Positions 47,539-55,953 of a stretch of DNA of 64,000 nt are shown piece after piece (position 1 is the stretch's first letter; every line of letters begins with the position of its first letter). The DNA lies in the NCBI RefSeq assembly GCF_018228765.1, contig NZ_CP073695.1:2589218-2653217 (forward strand), written 5' to 3'. The notes beneath the pieces were generated by a model. That model was not told the DNA's origin, made no database searches, and worked only from the letters and a program-made list of their open reading frames with translations. The DNA is from Halorubrum ruber. Lineage in GTDB: Archaea > Halobacteriota > Halobacteria > Halobacteriales > Haloferacaceae. Both the position numbers and the translations under genes were made by a program.

Positions 47539-49095
47539 ATGCGTCTCAGGGGAGTTATCACGTGGGAGGTAGCCGCGGTGCTGTCGCTGATCGCGGTCGC
47601 CGTCCTCGGGCTGGCGCTGCTGCTCCCGCGAGAGCTTCTCACGCTCGTCCTCGCCGTCGGCGCGATGGCGGTCGTGTACTTCAGCGGCGCGGTCTACCTG
47701 CTCGGCCGTCCGGCGTGGATCCCGGCCCGGTTCGACCGGCTTCCGGTGGCGCTGGGCGTCGGCTTCCCCCTCGTCGTCGTCGGCGTCGTCGGGTACTACT
47801 ACAGGGCGCTCCTGACTCCCGTGGCGGTGGTGTTCGCGCTCGGCCTGCTGTTCGTCTTCCTCTACTACTGGCTGGTGGTGCCGCTCGCGCTGTTCCAGAA
47901 GATACGACACGCGAGCGAGACGCCGACACCCGACGAATGGCCGCCCCTGACGGTGCTCGTCCCCGCGTACAACGAGCAGCACTACGTCGGGGACTGCGTC
48001 CGGTCGGTCCAAGAGTCGGACTATCCCGGCGCGCTGTCGGTTGTCGTCGTCGACGACGGCAGCACCGACGGCACGTTCGCGGAGGCGGCGTCGGCCGCGG
48101 ACGATCGGACCCGAGTGGTCCACACCGGCAACGGCGGAAAACACGCCGCATTGAACCTCGGTCTCAGTTACGTCGAGACGGAGCTCGTCGTCTCCGTCGA
48201 CGCCGACTCCACGATCCACCCCGAGGCGCTCACCGAACTGGCCCGCGACTTCGAGCGCCACGAGGCAGTCGGCGCGATCGCCGGCAACGTCAAGGTCGTC
48301 AACCGCGGGTCGCTGGTGACCGATCTCCAAGCGCTTGAGTACGTCGTCGGTATCAACACGTTCCGGCGGGCGTTCGACCTGTTCGGGGCCGTGACCGTCG
48401 TTCCCGGCTCCCTCGGCGCGTTCCGGCGAGACGTCCTCGAAGCGGTCCAGGGCTACAGCGCCGACACCGTGACCGAGGACTTCGATCTCACGATCGCGAT
48501 CCTCAAGCAGGGGTACGCGATCCACGCCAGCGAGGCGACCGTGTACACCGAGGCTCCGGACACCTGGCGCGACCTCTACGCGCAGCGTCGGCGCTGGTTC
48601 CAAGGGAACCTCCAGACGGTCGTCAAACACCGCGACGTGTTCGCCGACAGCCGGTACGGTCTCCTTCACAGAGTCGCGTTTCCCTACGTGTTCCTGTCGA
48701 TGTCCGCGCTGCCGCTCCTCGGCGTCCTCGTCTTGGCGCTGATTGTGGCCTCGCTATTCGTCGGCGGCACCGGGGTTCTCCTCCAGCTGGCGGGGTTTTT
48801 CGTCCTCCTCCAGATCCTGCTGTCCGCGCTCGCGGTGCTGATCGAAGGCGAGGATCTCCGGCTCGTCCTGCTCGCGCCCCTCTCGCTTTTCGGATACAAG
48901 CAGTTCCAAGACGCCGTGCTGCTTCGGAGCCTCGGCGCGCTCCGGCCCGGGCGCCAGAACGAATGGCTGAAGCCGACCCGCGTCAAGCAGCGAGCGACCG
49001 AGGGGCCGGCGGGCGCGGCCGAGGCGGCCGTCTCCGAAGCGGACAAATACGGGGACGAGGTCACCGCCGACGCCGGTCGCGAGGAACGGTGTTAA
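47539..49095 (+). CDS. Membrane-embedded family 2 glycosyltransferase (processive type)
   Basis: ATG at 47539 (MRLRGVITWEVAAVLSL) is preferred; 47509 is possible. The 518-residue protein has three to four N-terminal helices, the GT-A domain (LVPAYNEQHYVGDCVRS, VVVDDGSTDGTF, VDADSTIHPE, TEDFDLTIAI, QRRRWFQGN) and C-terminal helices. D, DxD, TED and QxxRW place it with cellulose/hyaluronan/NAG synthase-like enzymes that polymerise and export a sugar chain. The product is unknown. Confidence 0.88.
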   Translation: MRLRGVITWEVAAVLSLIAVAVLGLALLLPRELLTLVLAVGAMAVVYFSGAVYLLGRPAWIPARFDRLPVALGVGFPLVVVGVVGYYYRALLTPVAVVFALGLLFVFLYYWLVVPLALFQKIRHASETPTPDEWPPLTVLVPAYNEQHYVGDCVRSVQESDYPGALSVVVVDDGSTDGTFAEAASAADDRTRVVHTGNGGKHAALNLGLSYVETELVVSVDADSTIHPEALTELARDFERHEAVGAIAGNVKVVNRGSLVTDLQALEYVVGINTFRRAFDLFGAVTVVPGSLGAFRRDVLEAVQGYSADTVTEDFDLTIAILKQGYAIHASEATVYTEAPDTWRDLYAQRRRWFQGNLQTVVKHRDVFADSRYGLLHRVAFPYVFLSMSALPLLGVLVLALIVASLFVGGTGVLLQLAGFFVLLQILLSALAVLIEGEDLRLVLLAPLSLFGYKQFQDAVLLRSLGALRPGRQNEWLKPTRVKQRATEGPAGAAEAAVSEADKYGDEVTADAGREERC

Positions 49096-49120
49096 CACAG
49101 TCGACCGCGTTCGATCGACT

Positions 49121-49897
49121 ATGAAGTCGCTCGAAGCCGAACTCGCCGCCGCCCGCGACCTCGACGTCGCGGACCTCGCGGACGCCATCGAGTCCATCGG
49201 GTTCGAGTGCACGCGCTGTGGCGGCTGCTGTACCGGCTACGCGCCCGACGAGCCGGGCGGCGCGCCGGCGGGAGCGGGGAAAGACGAGGACGCGGTCGAG
49301 GCGGACAGCTGCCACGACGGCGACGACGCCGACCGCGAGCCCCACACCGCGACCGTCTTCCCGGACGAGGTCCGGCGCGTCGCCGACGCTGCCGAGGACG
49401 AGTTCGGCGAGGCGTACGACTGGCGCGACGTGGCGCGGCCGATGCCGTTCGGGCTCGACGCCGACGCGGACGGCGACCCGGTCGGCGAGACGTTCGAGTG
49501 GGCGCTCGCGACCGACGACTGCGGCGACTGCACCTTCTACGAGGAGTCCGACGGGCAGGGCGCCTGTACGGTCCACGACGCGCGCCCGCTCATCTGCCGG
49601 ACCTACCCGTTCAGCGTCGCCTTAGAGGGGACGAGCCAGCCGATGGGCGAAGCGGTCGACGAGGCGGGCGTCGTCCGGGCGCACGAGTGCGAGGGGCTCG
49701 GCCGCGACATCTCCCGCGAGGACGCCGAGGAGCTGGCCGGCGCGCTGAAGGAGCGCGCGGTGCGCGAGCTGGAGGAGGCGATCGGCGTCCGCGACGGCTA
49801 CGACCCCGGCGCGCGCGAGCGGGCCGACGGCGACGTCGTCGTCTTCGACTCCGAGGGGCCGAAGGAGGCCGACGGGACCCCCGTCCGCAGCGAGTAG
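49121..49897 (+). CDS. YkgJ-family cysteine cluster protein
   Basis: The 258-residue protein has the N-terminal cluster FECTRCGGCCTGY (residues about 28-40), a central DDCGDCTFYEE and GACTVHDARPLICRTYPFS, the conserved CxxCGxCC...C...C pattern of Fe-S or zinc binding YkgJ proteins. An Asp/Gly-rich insert separates the parts. Function is unknown. It starts 25 bp after the GT2 gene and may be cotranscribed. Confidence 0.85.
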   Translation: MKSLEAELAAARDLDVADLADAIESIGFECTRCGGCCTGYAPDEPGGAPAGAGKDEDAVEADSCHDGDDADREPHTATVFPDEVRRVADAAEDEFGEAYDWRDVARPMPFGLDADADGDPVGETFEWALATDDCGDCTFYEESDGQGACTVHDARPLICRTYPFSVALEGTSQPMGEAVDEAGVVRAHECEGLGRDISREDAEELAGALKERAVRELEEAIGVRDGYDPGARERADGDVVVFDSEGPKEADGTPVRSE

Positions 49898-49923
49898 CGG
49901 TCGGATACCGGATTTCGTCGCTC

Positions 49924-50829
49924 TCAGACCACGTCCAGCGCCGCGTCCACGTCGGCGCGGATCGCCTTGCGAGCGTCCTCGTCCGGGAGCGTGAGCGGCG
50001 GGCGGACGCGCGGGTCCGGGATGAACCCGCGGTGGGCGGCCGCGACCTTCGTCGCGGGCGCGAAGCCGTGGTCGGCGCAGCGGGCGAACAGCGGCCTGAC
50101 CGCGCGGCGGTGGAGCGTCAGCGCTCGCTCGTCGTCGCCGTCGCGGAGCGCGTCCCCGAGCGCGACGAATACCTCCGGTATCACCTGCGAGAGCGCGTTT
50201 ATCCCGCCGTCGACGCCGAGGCTCGCGCTCGGGTATAACAGCGCGTCGACGCCCTGGAAGACCGTGAACTCGTCCGGGGTCCGGTCGACGGCGGTGTCGA
50301 CCGCCGAGACGTTGCCGCTCGTGTCTTTCAGCCCGACGATCGACTCGCGCTCGGCGGCGGCCGCGAGGACGTCGGGGTCGATCGGCTCGCCGACCGTCGA
50401 CGGGATGTCGTAGAGGTAGATCGGGAGCGGCGCGTCGTCGGCGACCGCGTCGAGGAAGGCCCGCTGTCCCGCCGGCGCCGTCGAGTTGTGGTAGTACGGG
50501 AGGGTGACCAGCGCCGCGTCCGCGCCGGCCGCGTCGACGGCTTCGAGGCGCTCGCGGACCCCCGCGACGGAGGTGTCCGCCGCGCCGGCGATCACCGGCA
50601 CGCGCCCGTCGGCCGCGTCGACGACGGTCTCGACCACGGTCCGCCGCTCCTCGTCGGTGAGGCTGGCGAACTCGCCCGTGGTCCCGCACGGGACCACTCC
50701 GTCGAGCCCGGCGTCGACGAGCGCGTCGACGTGCCCCGCGAGCGTGTCGGTGTCGACGTCGCCGTCGGCGTCGAACGGGGTGACGATCGGTGGTGAAACG
50801 GCGCCGTGTCGGAACTCCGGAGCTGTCAT
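49924..50829 (-). CDS. DapA-family aldolase (dihydrodipicolinate synthase-like)
   Basis: ATG at 50829 (MTAPEFRHGAVSPPIVTPFD) gives 301 residues of TIM barrel. It has GTTGEFASL, the catalytic Tyr region PIYLYDIPS and the Schiff-base Lys in IVGLKDTSGN. The Arg that binds the carboxylate in true DapA (YNVPxRT) is replaced: here it reads YDIPSTV. So the substrate may not be aspartate semialdehyde; a 2-keto-3-deoxy sugar acid aldolase is a good alternative. Confidence 0.82.
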   Translation of the reverse strand: MTAPEFRHGAVSPPIVTPFDADGDVDTDTLAGHVDALVDAGLDGVVPCGTTGEFASLTDEERRTVVETVVDAADGRVPVIAGAADTSVAGVRERLEAVDAAGADAALVTLPYYHNSTAPAGQRAFLDAVADDAPLPIYLYDIPSTVGEPIDPDVLAAAAERESIVGLKDTSGNVSAVDTAVDRTPDEFTVFQGVDALLYPSASLGVDGGINALSQVIPEVFVALGDALRDGDDERALTLHRRAVRPLFARCADHGFAPATKVAAAHRGFIPDPRVRPPLTLPDEDARKAIRADVDAALDVV

Positions 50830-51059
50830 GGGGGCCGATTCGACCGGGCGTGACAAAGACCTTGGTCCCGTGGCGAGGTGTTCCGGGGGCGATTGGTTCC
50901 GTGGACGGGACGTTCCGGAGCCGGCGAGGATCCGGGAACGGCGGGGACCCGGGGACGGTGGGGATCCGACGACCGATCGGGACTCTGTTCGGCGCGGCGC
51001 CTGACTGTGTCGGCGGTACAACTATACTGGCTCGCGATCAGTCTCCGGTGGAGTCTACT

Positions 51060-51470
51060 ATGGAAATCTCCGAGAAGCTCCTCTGTCTGTTCAGCGCGGA
51101 AGTTCGCGAGACCGACGACGGCGAGTACGTCGTCGACGTGCCCGACCGAGAGATCGACGCCGGATCGCTGGAGCCGGGCGAGACGTACCGCGTCGCGCTC
51201 GTCGCCCGCGACGGCTCCGCGGAGGGGACGGCCGACGCCGACGCCTCTCCCTCGCGGAACGACGACGGGCCGCAGCCGCCGGTCGAACCCGGCGAGATGC
51301 GGTACGTCGAGATCGAGGACCTCGGCAAGCAGGGCGACGGGATCGCCCGCGTCGAGCGCGGGTACGTGATCATCGTCCCCGACACCGAGGTGGGCGAACG
51401 GGTGAAGATCGAAGTGACCGAAGTGAAGTCCAACTTCGCCGTCGGCGAAGTCGTCGAAGAAGCGGGCTGA
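51060..51470 (+). CDS. TRAM-domain protein
   Basis: The 136-residue protein ends in a TRAM domain (YVEIEDLGKQGDGIARVERG then YVIIVPDTEVGERVKIEVTE), a small beta-barrel that binds RNA. The N-terminal 60 residues (MEISEKLLCLFSAEVRETDD) form a second small domain common in haloarchaeal TRAM proteins. Single TRAM proteins act as cold-shock-like RNA chaperones in archaea. CAACTATACT at 51017-51026 is a TATA candidate, giving a short leader. Confidence 0.85.
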   Translation: MEISEKLLCLFSAEVRETDDGEYVVDVPDREIDAGSLEPGETYRVALVARDGSAEGTADADASPSRNDDGPQPPVEPGEMRYVEIEDLGKQGDGIARVERGYVIIVPDTEVGERVKIEVTEVKSNFAVGEVVEEAG

Positions 51471-51485
51471 GCGGCGGCGAGGCGG

Positions 51486-52205
51486 CTACTCTTCCTCCGG
51501 CACCCGGGCGTCCCAGTACGACACCGAGGCGACGTAGTCGCCGGGAACCGTGTCGCCCGCGAACTCGTCGAGGGCCCGGAACGGCTTCGCGACGGCGCCC
51601 GGGAGCTCGCGGTAGAAGCCGTACGGCAGCACGAAGTCGTGCTCCTCGTTCGCGAGGGTGAGCCCCGCCTCGCCGAGCATGGCGGCGACCTGCCGCTCCG
51701 AGTAGAGCCGCGAGCCCATCGGGAGCAGCCAGGTGTACAGCGTCCGCAGGCTGCGGCCGTTGAACGTGTCGAAGAACACCTGATCGCGGCTGACCCGGCG
51801 GAGCTCCTTCGCGAACGGGACCGGGTCGTCCATCAGGTGGAAGAAGCGCATCGCGACGACCGTGTCGAAGTGGTCGTCCGGGAACGGGAGCCGCGAGGCG
51901 TCGCCGCGGAGGAACTCGACCGCGTCGGCGTGACCGGCGGCCGCGACCTTCTCGCGGGCCTGTTCGAGCATCTCGCGGGAGACGTCGAGCCCGACGACGT
52001 CCGCCCCTTGGTCGGCGAGCATCGTCGTGAACCGCCCGGTGCCGCAGGCGACCTCCAGCACGCGGTGGCCCGGGTCGATCGGGCCGAGTGCGGCGAGGAC
52101 GGCCTCCTTCTCCCGGCGGTCGATGAGCTGTCCGCCGCCGGAGAAGCGGACGTCGTCGTACTCCTCGGCGACCTCGTCGGCCTGGTACCAATCCTGTCCC
52201 TTCAC
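51486..52205 (-). CDS. SAM-dependent class I methyltransferase
   Basis: The 239-residue protein has motif I VLEVACGTGRFTTML, motif II VGLDVSREMLEQAR, the GDASRLPFPDDHFD segment and motif IV AMRFFHLMDD. This methyltransferase-11 type often modifies quinones, lipids or small molecules; the target is unknown. It converges with the TRAM gene, with 15 bp between the stop codons. Confidence 0.87.
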   Translation of the reverse strand: MKGQDWYQADEVAEEYDDVRFSGGGQLIDRREKEAVLAALGPIDPGHRVLEVACGTGRFTTMLADQGADVVGLDVSREMLEQAREKVAAAGHADAVEFLRGDASRLPFPDDHFDTVVAMRFFHLMDDPVPFAKELRRVSRDQVFFDTFNGRSLRTLYTWLLPMGSRLYSERQVAAMLGEAGLTLANEEHDFVLPYGFYRELPGAVAKPFRALDEFAGDTVPGDYVASVSYWDARVPEEE

Positions 52206-52317
52206 GTTGTCCGTGATGGAGCCCGGACCGACAAAACCGTACTGGATGCGGTCCGGCGGCGGCCCCTGTGCGGTCGGTCGGACGCGGTCCGGTGGGGACT
52301 CCGTGGGGAGCCCGCAG

Positions 52318-52710
52318 TCACCCGCTCGTGGCGACGTTCTCGGCCGGAATCTTGACGATCACACGTGCGCCCTCTTCCTCGTCATGGTGGGGGTACTCGT
52401 CGACGCCGAAGTAGCGGCGGGCGAGCTCGTCGATGTGTTCGCGCGCGCCCTCCTCCGTCAGCTCTGCCTCGCCGCGGACGGAGACGTACCGGTACGGGTC
52501 GTCGGGGTCGAGCACGCTGACGCCGACCTTCGGGTTGTGTCGGACGTTCCGCTCCTTGCGTCGCCCGCGGGCGGTGTTCACGAGGACGTACTCGCGGTCC
52601 TCGTGGTCGACCCACACCGGCGTGACGTGGGGGAGTCCATCCGGTCCGACGGTGGCGAAGTGCGCGTACGACTCGGCTTCGAGGATGTCGATGTGGGACT
52701 CGGGTATCAC
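52318..52710 (-). CDS. PPOX-class FMN/F420-binding protein
   Basis: The 130-residue split-barrel protein has YAHFATVGPDGLPHVTPVWV, NTARGRRKERNVRHNPKVGV and YRYVSVRGEAEL, the pattern of F420- or FMN-dependent pyridoxamine-phosphate-oxidase-like reductases. The physiological substrate is unknown. It is divergent from the small MarR-like gene across a 151-bp AT-rich spacer with dyads. Confidence 0.87.
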   Translation of the reverse strand: MIPESHIDILEAESYAHFATVGPDGLPHVTPVWVDHEDREYVLVNTARGRRKERNVRHNPKVGVSVLDPDDPYRYVSVRGEAELTEEGAREHIDELARRYFGVDEYPHHDEEEGARVIVKIPAENVATSG

Positions 52711-52776
52711 GCGACGTGATAGGGCCCCGCGTCGGAAAACCTACCTCATAGATCGTCTATGATAGGCGGACGAAAA

Positions 52777-52802
52777 GTGATATTAACACATTATATTATC
52801 AC
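52777..52802. promoter_or_regulatory. Near-perfect dyad in the divergent spacer
   Basis: GTGATATTA (52777-52785) and TATTATCAC (52794-52802) are inverted with one mismatch and an 8-bp spacer. The dyad lies in an AT-rich patch between a PPOX gene and a small winged-helix gene. Confidence 0.45.
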
Positions 52803-52840
52803 AGGCAGATTCCCCTATATGTAGCCAACCTTTACCAGTA

Positions 52841-52859
52841 CTCACGGGATTCGTGTGAG
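52841..52859. promoter_or_regulatory. Dyad at the expected start of the winged-helix gene transcript
   Basis: CTCAC (52841-52845) and GTGAG (52855-52859) flank a 9-bp spacer. CTATAT (52815-52820) upstream would start transcription near 52842, so a repressor here would block initiation. Confidence 0.4.
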
Positions 52860-52861
52860 AC

Positions 52862-53134
52862 ATGAGTACCAGTCCCGCGGAGACCGCTGACCAGGACCGC
52901 CTGTCGGAGTCCGAGTACCGCGACCGCCTGCGCGAGCTGCCCCCGAGCGCGAAGCTCGTCGCGAAGGTGCTGGAGGGGGACGCCCCCCTCTCGCAGGGCG
53001 GCCTCGCTGAGGAGTCGCTGCTCCCCGACCGCACCGTCCGCTACGCGCTCAACCGCCTCGAGGAGGAGGGCCTCGTCGACTCGCGGTACAGCTTCAAGGA
53101 CGCGCGCAAGCAGGTGTACTACCTGACGACCTGA
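52862..53134 (+). CDS. Small winged-helix (MarR-like) transcriptional regulator
   Basis: The 90-residue protein is little more than a winged helix: PPSAKLVAKVLEGDAPLSQ, then SLLPDRTVRYALNRLEEEGL (recognition helix) and the wing VDSRYSFKDARKQVYYLTT. It is expected to dimerise on short dyads; two lie just upstream, so self-regulation is plausible. Confidence 0.85.
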   Translation: MSTSPAETADQDRLSESEYRDRLRELPPSAKLVAKVLEGDAPLSQGGLAEESLLPDRTVRYALNRLEEEGLVDSRYSFKDARKQVYYLTT

Positions 53135-53261
53135 ACGGCTCTCGCACCGTAGCTCATCGTCTCCCGCACCGTTCTCGACGACCGCGCCGGCTCGGCGCCG
53201 GTTCGGCCGCACCGACCGCACACGCAGTCCTTTTTACCTCCTCGCCACGATAGCGGCTCGT

Positions 53262-54311
53262 ATGGACCTCTCGGTCGTCGTCCCGACGCTCAACGGTCGG
53301 GACCGGTTGGCCGCCTGCCTCGACGCGCTGGCGGCCGAGGCCACCGACGCCGAGGTGATCGTCGTCAACGGTCCCTCGGCCGACGGCACGACCGGCATGG
53401 TTCGCGACCGCGACGACGTCGACGTGTTAGTCGAGATATCCGACCGCACCGTCAACGTCGCCCGCAACGCCGGCATCGAGGTGGCGACGGGCGACGCGGT
53501 CGCGCTGGTCGACTACGACAACCGGATCGAGCCGGGGTGGCGCGACGCGGTCGCCGACGGCCTCGACGCGGCCCCCGTGGTCTCGGGACCGGTGACGCCG
53601 ATCCCGCCGAGCGGGGCGGACGCGGGAGCTGACCGCCCGGACGACGCGCCGGCCGACGACCCGAGCGAGCCGGAGCGCAACCGAATCGCGGGTCGAGACG
53701 TCACCTACTTCGAGAGCGGGAACGTCGCGTTCCGGCGGGACGCCCTCCGGGACCTCGACGGCTTCGACGAGTACCTCCGGGTCGGCGGCGCGCGCGACGC
53801 GGCCCACCGGCTCGCGCGTATGGACCGCGAGGTGGCGTGGCGGCCGGCGATGGCCGCGCGGAAGGAGCTCCCGACCCCGACCGCCGCGGACGGCGGGCGG
53901 AGCGCCCACGAGTGGGGCTGGAAGTACCGCGGGCTCGCCTACCGCCTACTGAAGAACTACGGCGTGCGGCCGACCGCCCTCCTCCGGACGGGGTCGCACG
54001 CGATCGGCGACGCGCTCGGCGCGGCAAAAGACGTGATCCGCGGCGAGTCGACTCCCTCACGGTGGGCCGCGACGGGCCGCGACGTGCTGGTCGGGCTCAC
54101 CGGCGGGAGCTCCGACGGCCTCGTCGCGCGGCGCCGGGACCGGAGTCCCGCGCGGAACCCGAACGGCATCTCGACGCGCGCGGACCGCGCCGTCGCGAAG
54201 TACGACCGGCGGGCGGAGACGGACGGCGACGGCGGGAGCGGGGCGGACCGCGGCGACCGCGCCGCGGCCGAGGACGGAGCCACCGAGGCCGACGGCGACG
54301 ACGCCAAGTGA
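53262..54311 (+). CDS. Soluble family 2 glycosyltransferase
   Basis: The 349-residue protein has the GT-A core: MDLSVVVPTLNGRDRLAACL, EVIVVNGPSADGTTGM, NVARNAGIEVATGDAVALVD and YDNRIEPGW (DxD-like). GRDVTYFESGNVAFRRDAL and GARDAAHRLARMD follow. A basic then acidic tail (270-349) is low-complexity. There are no membrane helices. It may decorate archaeal lipids or S-layer glycans. The stop is 47 bp before hisF. Confidence 0.82.
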   Translation: MDLSVVVPTLNGRDRLAACLDALAAEATDAEVIVVNGPSADGTTGMVRDRDDVDVLVEISDRTVNVARNAGIEVATGDAVALVDYDNRIEPGWRDAVADGLDAAPVVSGPVTPIPPSGADAGADRPDDAPADDPSEPERNRIAGRDVTYFESGNVAFRRDALRDLDGFDEYLRVGGARDAAHRLARMDREVAWRPAMAARKELPTPTAADGGRSAHEWGWKYRGLAYRLLKNYGVRPTALLRTGSHAIGDALGAAKDVIRGESTPSRWAATGRDVLVGLTGGSSDGLVARRRDRSPARNPNGISTRADRAVAKYDRRAETDGDGGSGADRGDRAAAEDGATEADGDDAK

Positions 54312-54357
54312 GCCCCGGGCCTTTTAACCGGAACCGCGGCCTACGCTCCGCCAACGA

Positions 54358-55176
54358 ATGGGACTCACGAAGCGCATCATCCCCTGTATCGACGTCGACC
54401 TCGACGAGGACGGCGACGCCGCGGTGTACACCGGCGTCAACTTCGAGAACTTAGAGTACACCGGCGACCCCGTCGAGCTGGCCAAGAAGTACAACGAGGC
54501 GGGCGCAGACGAGTTCGTCTTCCTCGACATCACCGCGAGCGCCGACGGGCGCGAGACGATGCTCGACGTGGTCAACCGGGTCGCCGACGAGTGTTTTATC
54601 CCGCTGACGGTCGGCGGCGGCATCCGGACGAAAGGAGACATCAAGGAGACGCTCCGGGCCGGCGCGGACAAGGTGTCCATCACGACCGGCGCCTTGGAGC
54701 GGCCGGAGCTGATCGAGGAGGGCGCAGCCGCGTTCGGCAGCCAGTGCATCGTCATCTCCGTCGACGCGCGGCGCCGATACGACGACGAGGGTGACCACTT
54801 CTACGAGGACGAGGACGGCGAGACAGTGTGGTTCGAGTGCACGAAGAAGGGCGGCCGCGAGGGCACCGGGATCGACGCCGTCTCATGGGCGAAGGAGGCC
54901 GAGGAGCGCGGCGCGGGCGAGCTGTTCGTCAACTCCATCGACAAGGACGGGACGAAGGACGGCTACGACATCCCGCTGATGAAGGCGGTCGGCGAGGCGG
55001 TCTCGACCCCGCTCATCGCGTCGTCGGGGTGCGGGAGTCCCGAGGACATGTACGACGTGTTCACCGAGGCGAACGCGGACGCCGGGCTCGCGGCCTCCAT
55101 CTTCCACTTCGGCGACTACTCCATCGAGGAGACGAAGGCGTACCTCGACGAGCGCGGCGTGCCGGTGCGCCGCTGA
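54358..55176 (+). CDS. hisF: Imidazole glycerol phosphate synthase, cyclase subunit HisF
   Basis: The 272-residue TIM barrel has the catalytic Asp in IIPCIDVD (near 11) and the second Asp in [15 protein letters not shown]; phosphate loops [12 protein letters not shown] and [12 protein letters not shown] are intact. With HisH (not in the window) it forms imidazole glycerol phosphate and AICAR in histidine synthesis. CTTTTAACC about 30 bp upstream is a likely TATA box. Confidence 0.95.
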   Translation: MGLTKRIIPCIDVDLDEDGDAAVYTGVNFENLEYTGDPVELAKKYNEAGADEFVFLDITASADGRETMLDVVNRVADECFIPLTVGGGIRTKGDIKETLRAGADKVSITTGALERPELIEEGAAAFGSQCIVISVDARRRYDDEGDHFYEDEDGETVWFECTKKGGREGTGIDAVSWAKEAEERGAGELFVNSIDKDGTKDGYDIPLMKAVGEAVSTPLIASSGCGSPEDMYDVFTEANADAGLAASIFHFGDYSIEETKAYLDERGVPVRR

Positions 55177-55274
55177 GCTCGGCGCGTCGGTGGTGCGTTA
55201 ACTACCGCTGTAGTGTCTATTTTTCCGCGTCCGAAACCAACAGTTATTATCCGACGGAGCGCGAACTGTGACGT

Positions 55275-55463
55275 ATGTCCACGTCCACGTCACCCACGCG
55301 TGTTCGCGACGGCTCGCCGGAGCTCGTCTGTAAACGGACCGACGACGGTGACGACGGCGGCGAGGTGACGTTCTTCGAGCGGGACGTCGACCCGGACGAG
55401 CGGACCACTCGGTGGATCACAGTCCGCGAATCCGACTGCGTCTCCCGCGACGAGTGGCGATAG
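55275..55463 (+). CDS. Small haloarchaeal protein (DUF7511-like)
   Basis: The 62-residue acidic protein ends TTRWITVRESDCVSRDEWR, the conserved end of a family of short haloarchaeal proteins of unknown function. AGTTATTATCC about 30 bp before the ATG is a good TATA candidate. Confidence 0.7.
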   Translation: MSTSTSPTRVRDGSPELVCKRTDDGDDGGEVTFFERDVDPDERTTRWITVRESDCVSRDEWR

Positions 55464-55490
55464 GAGGAATTTTGTGGCAGTTTTGGTGGT

Positions 55491-55938
55491 TATTTATAAA
55501 TCGGTGTTAGCGGAGCGATGACAATTACCTCCGGAACTCCAACCGCTCATTTATAAATAACAGACGGTAGATCGACAGCGAACACCTCCAAAGCCCCAGC
55601 CGCGAAGGCGGACGCACGCTCGCTGCGCTCCTCACTCGGTCGCTCACTCCGTTCGCTCCCTCGTTGCGGTGCTTACGTCGCCTGCGCCCGCCTTCGCGGC
55701 TGCCCCTTTGAGTCCCGCCCCACCGGAAGACGTTCCTGCTCGCTTCGCTGCGCGGGCTGCGACTTCCGTGCTCCCGCTCGCTTCGCTCGCGGGAACGCAC
55801 AGCACCGCCCCGCGCCTCACGCCTCCCCAGCCTCGTCGGTCGCCGTCGCTTCGCTCGGCGACCGACTCCCTCGCGCGTGCTGCTCGGCCGCGAAGCGGCC
55901 TCGCAGGCACGCGCCACCGCAGTTGTTATTTATAAATA
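55491..55938 (-). repeat. Structured dispersed element, copy 5 (minus strand), with extra hairpins
   Basis: Copy 5 lies between two convergent genes on the minus strand. The leading box is TTTATAAATA (plus 55926-55938). The first tip is GGCCGCttcGCGGCC. The second hairpin has arms GTCGGTCGCC (plus 55835-55844) and GGCGACCGAC (55857-55866). The long stem CAGCCGCGAAGGCGG/CCGCCTTCGCGGCTG is perfect over 15 bp. An insertion of about 80 nt (plus 55728-55800), with its own palindrome CCCGCgagcgaagcgaGCGGG, splits the core. There are two tail modules, the second degenerate, each ending in TTTATAAAT. Confidence 0.85.
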
Positions 55939-55953
55939 GTCGTCGAGGTCCGG

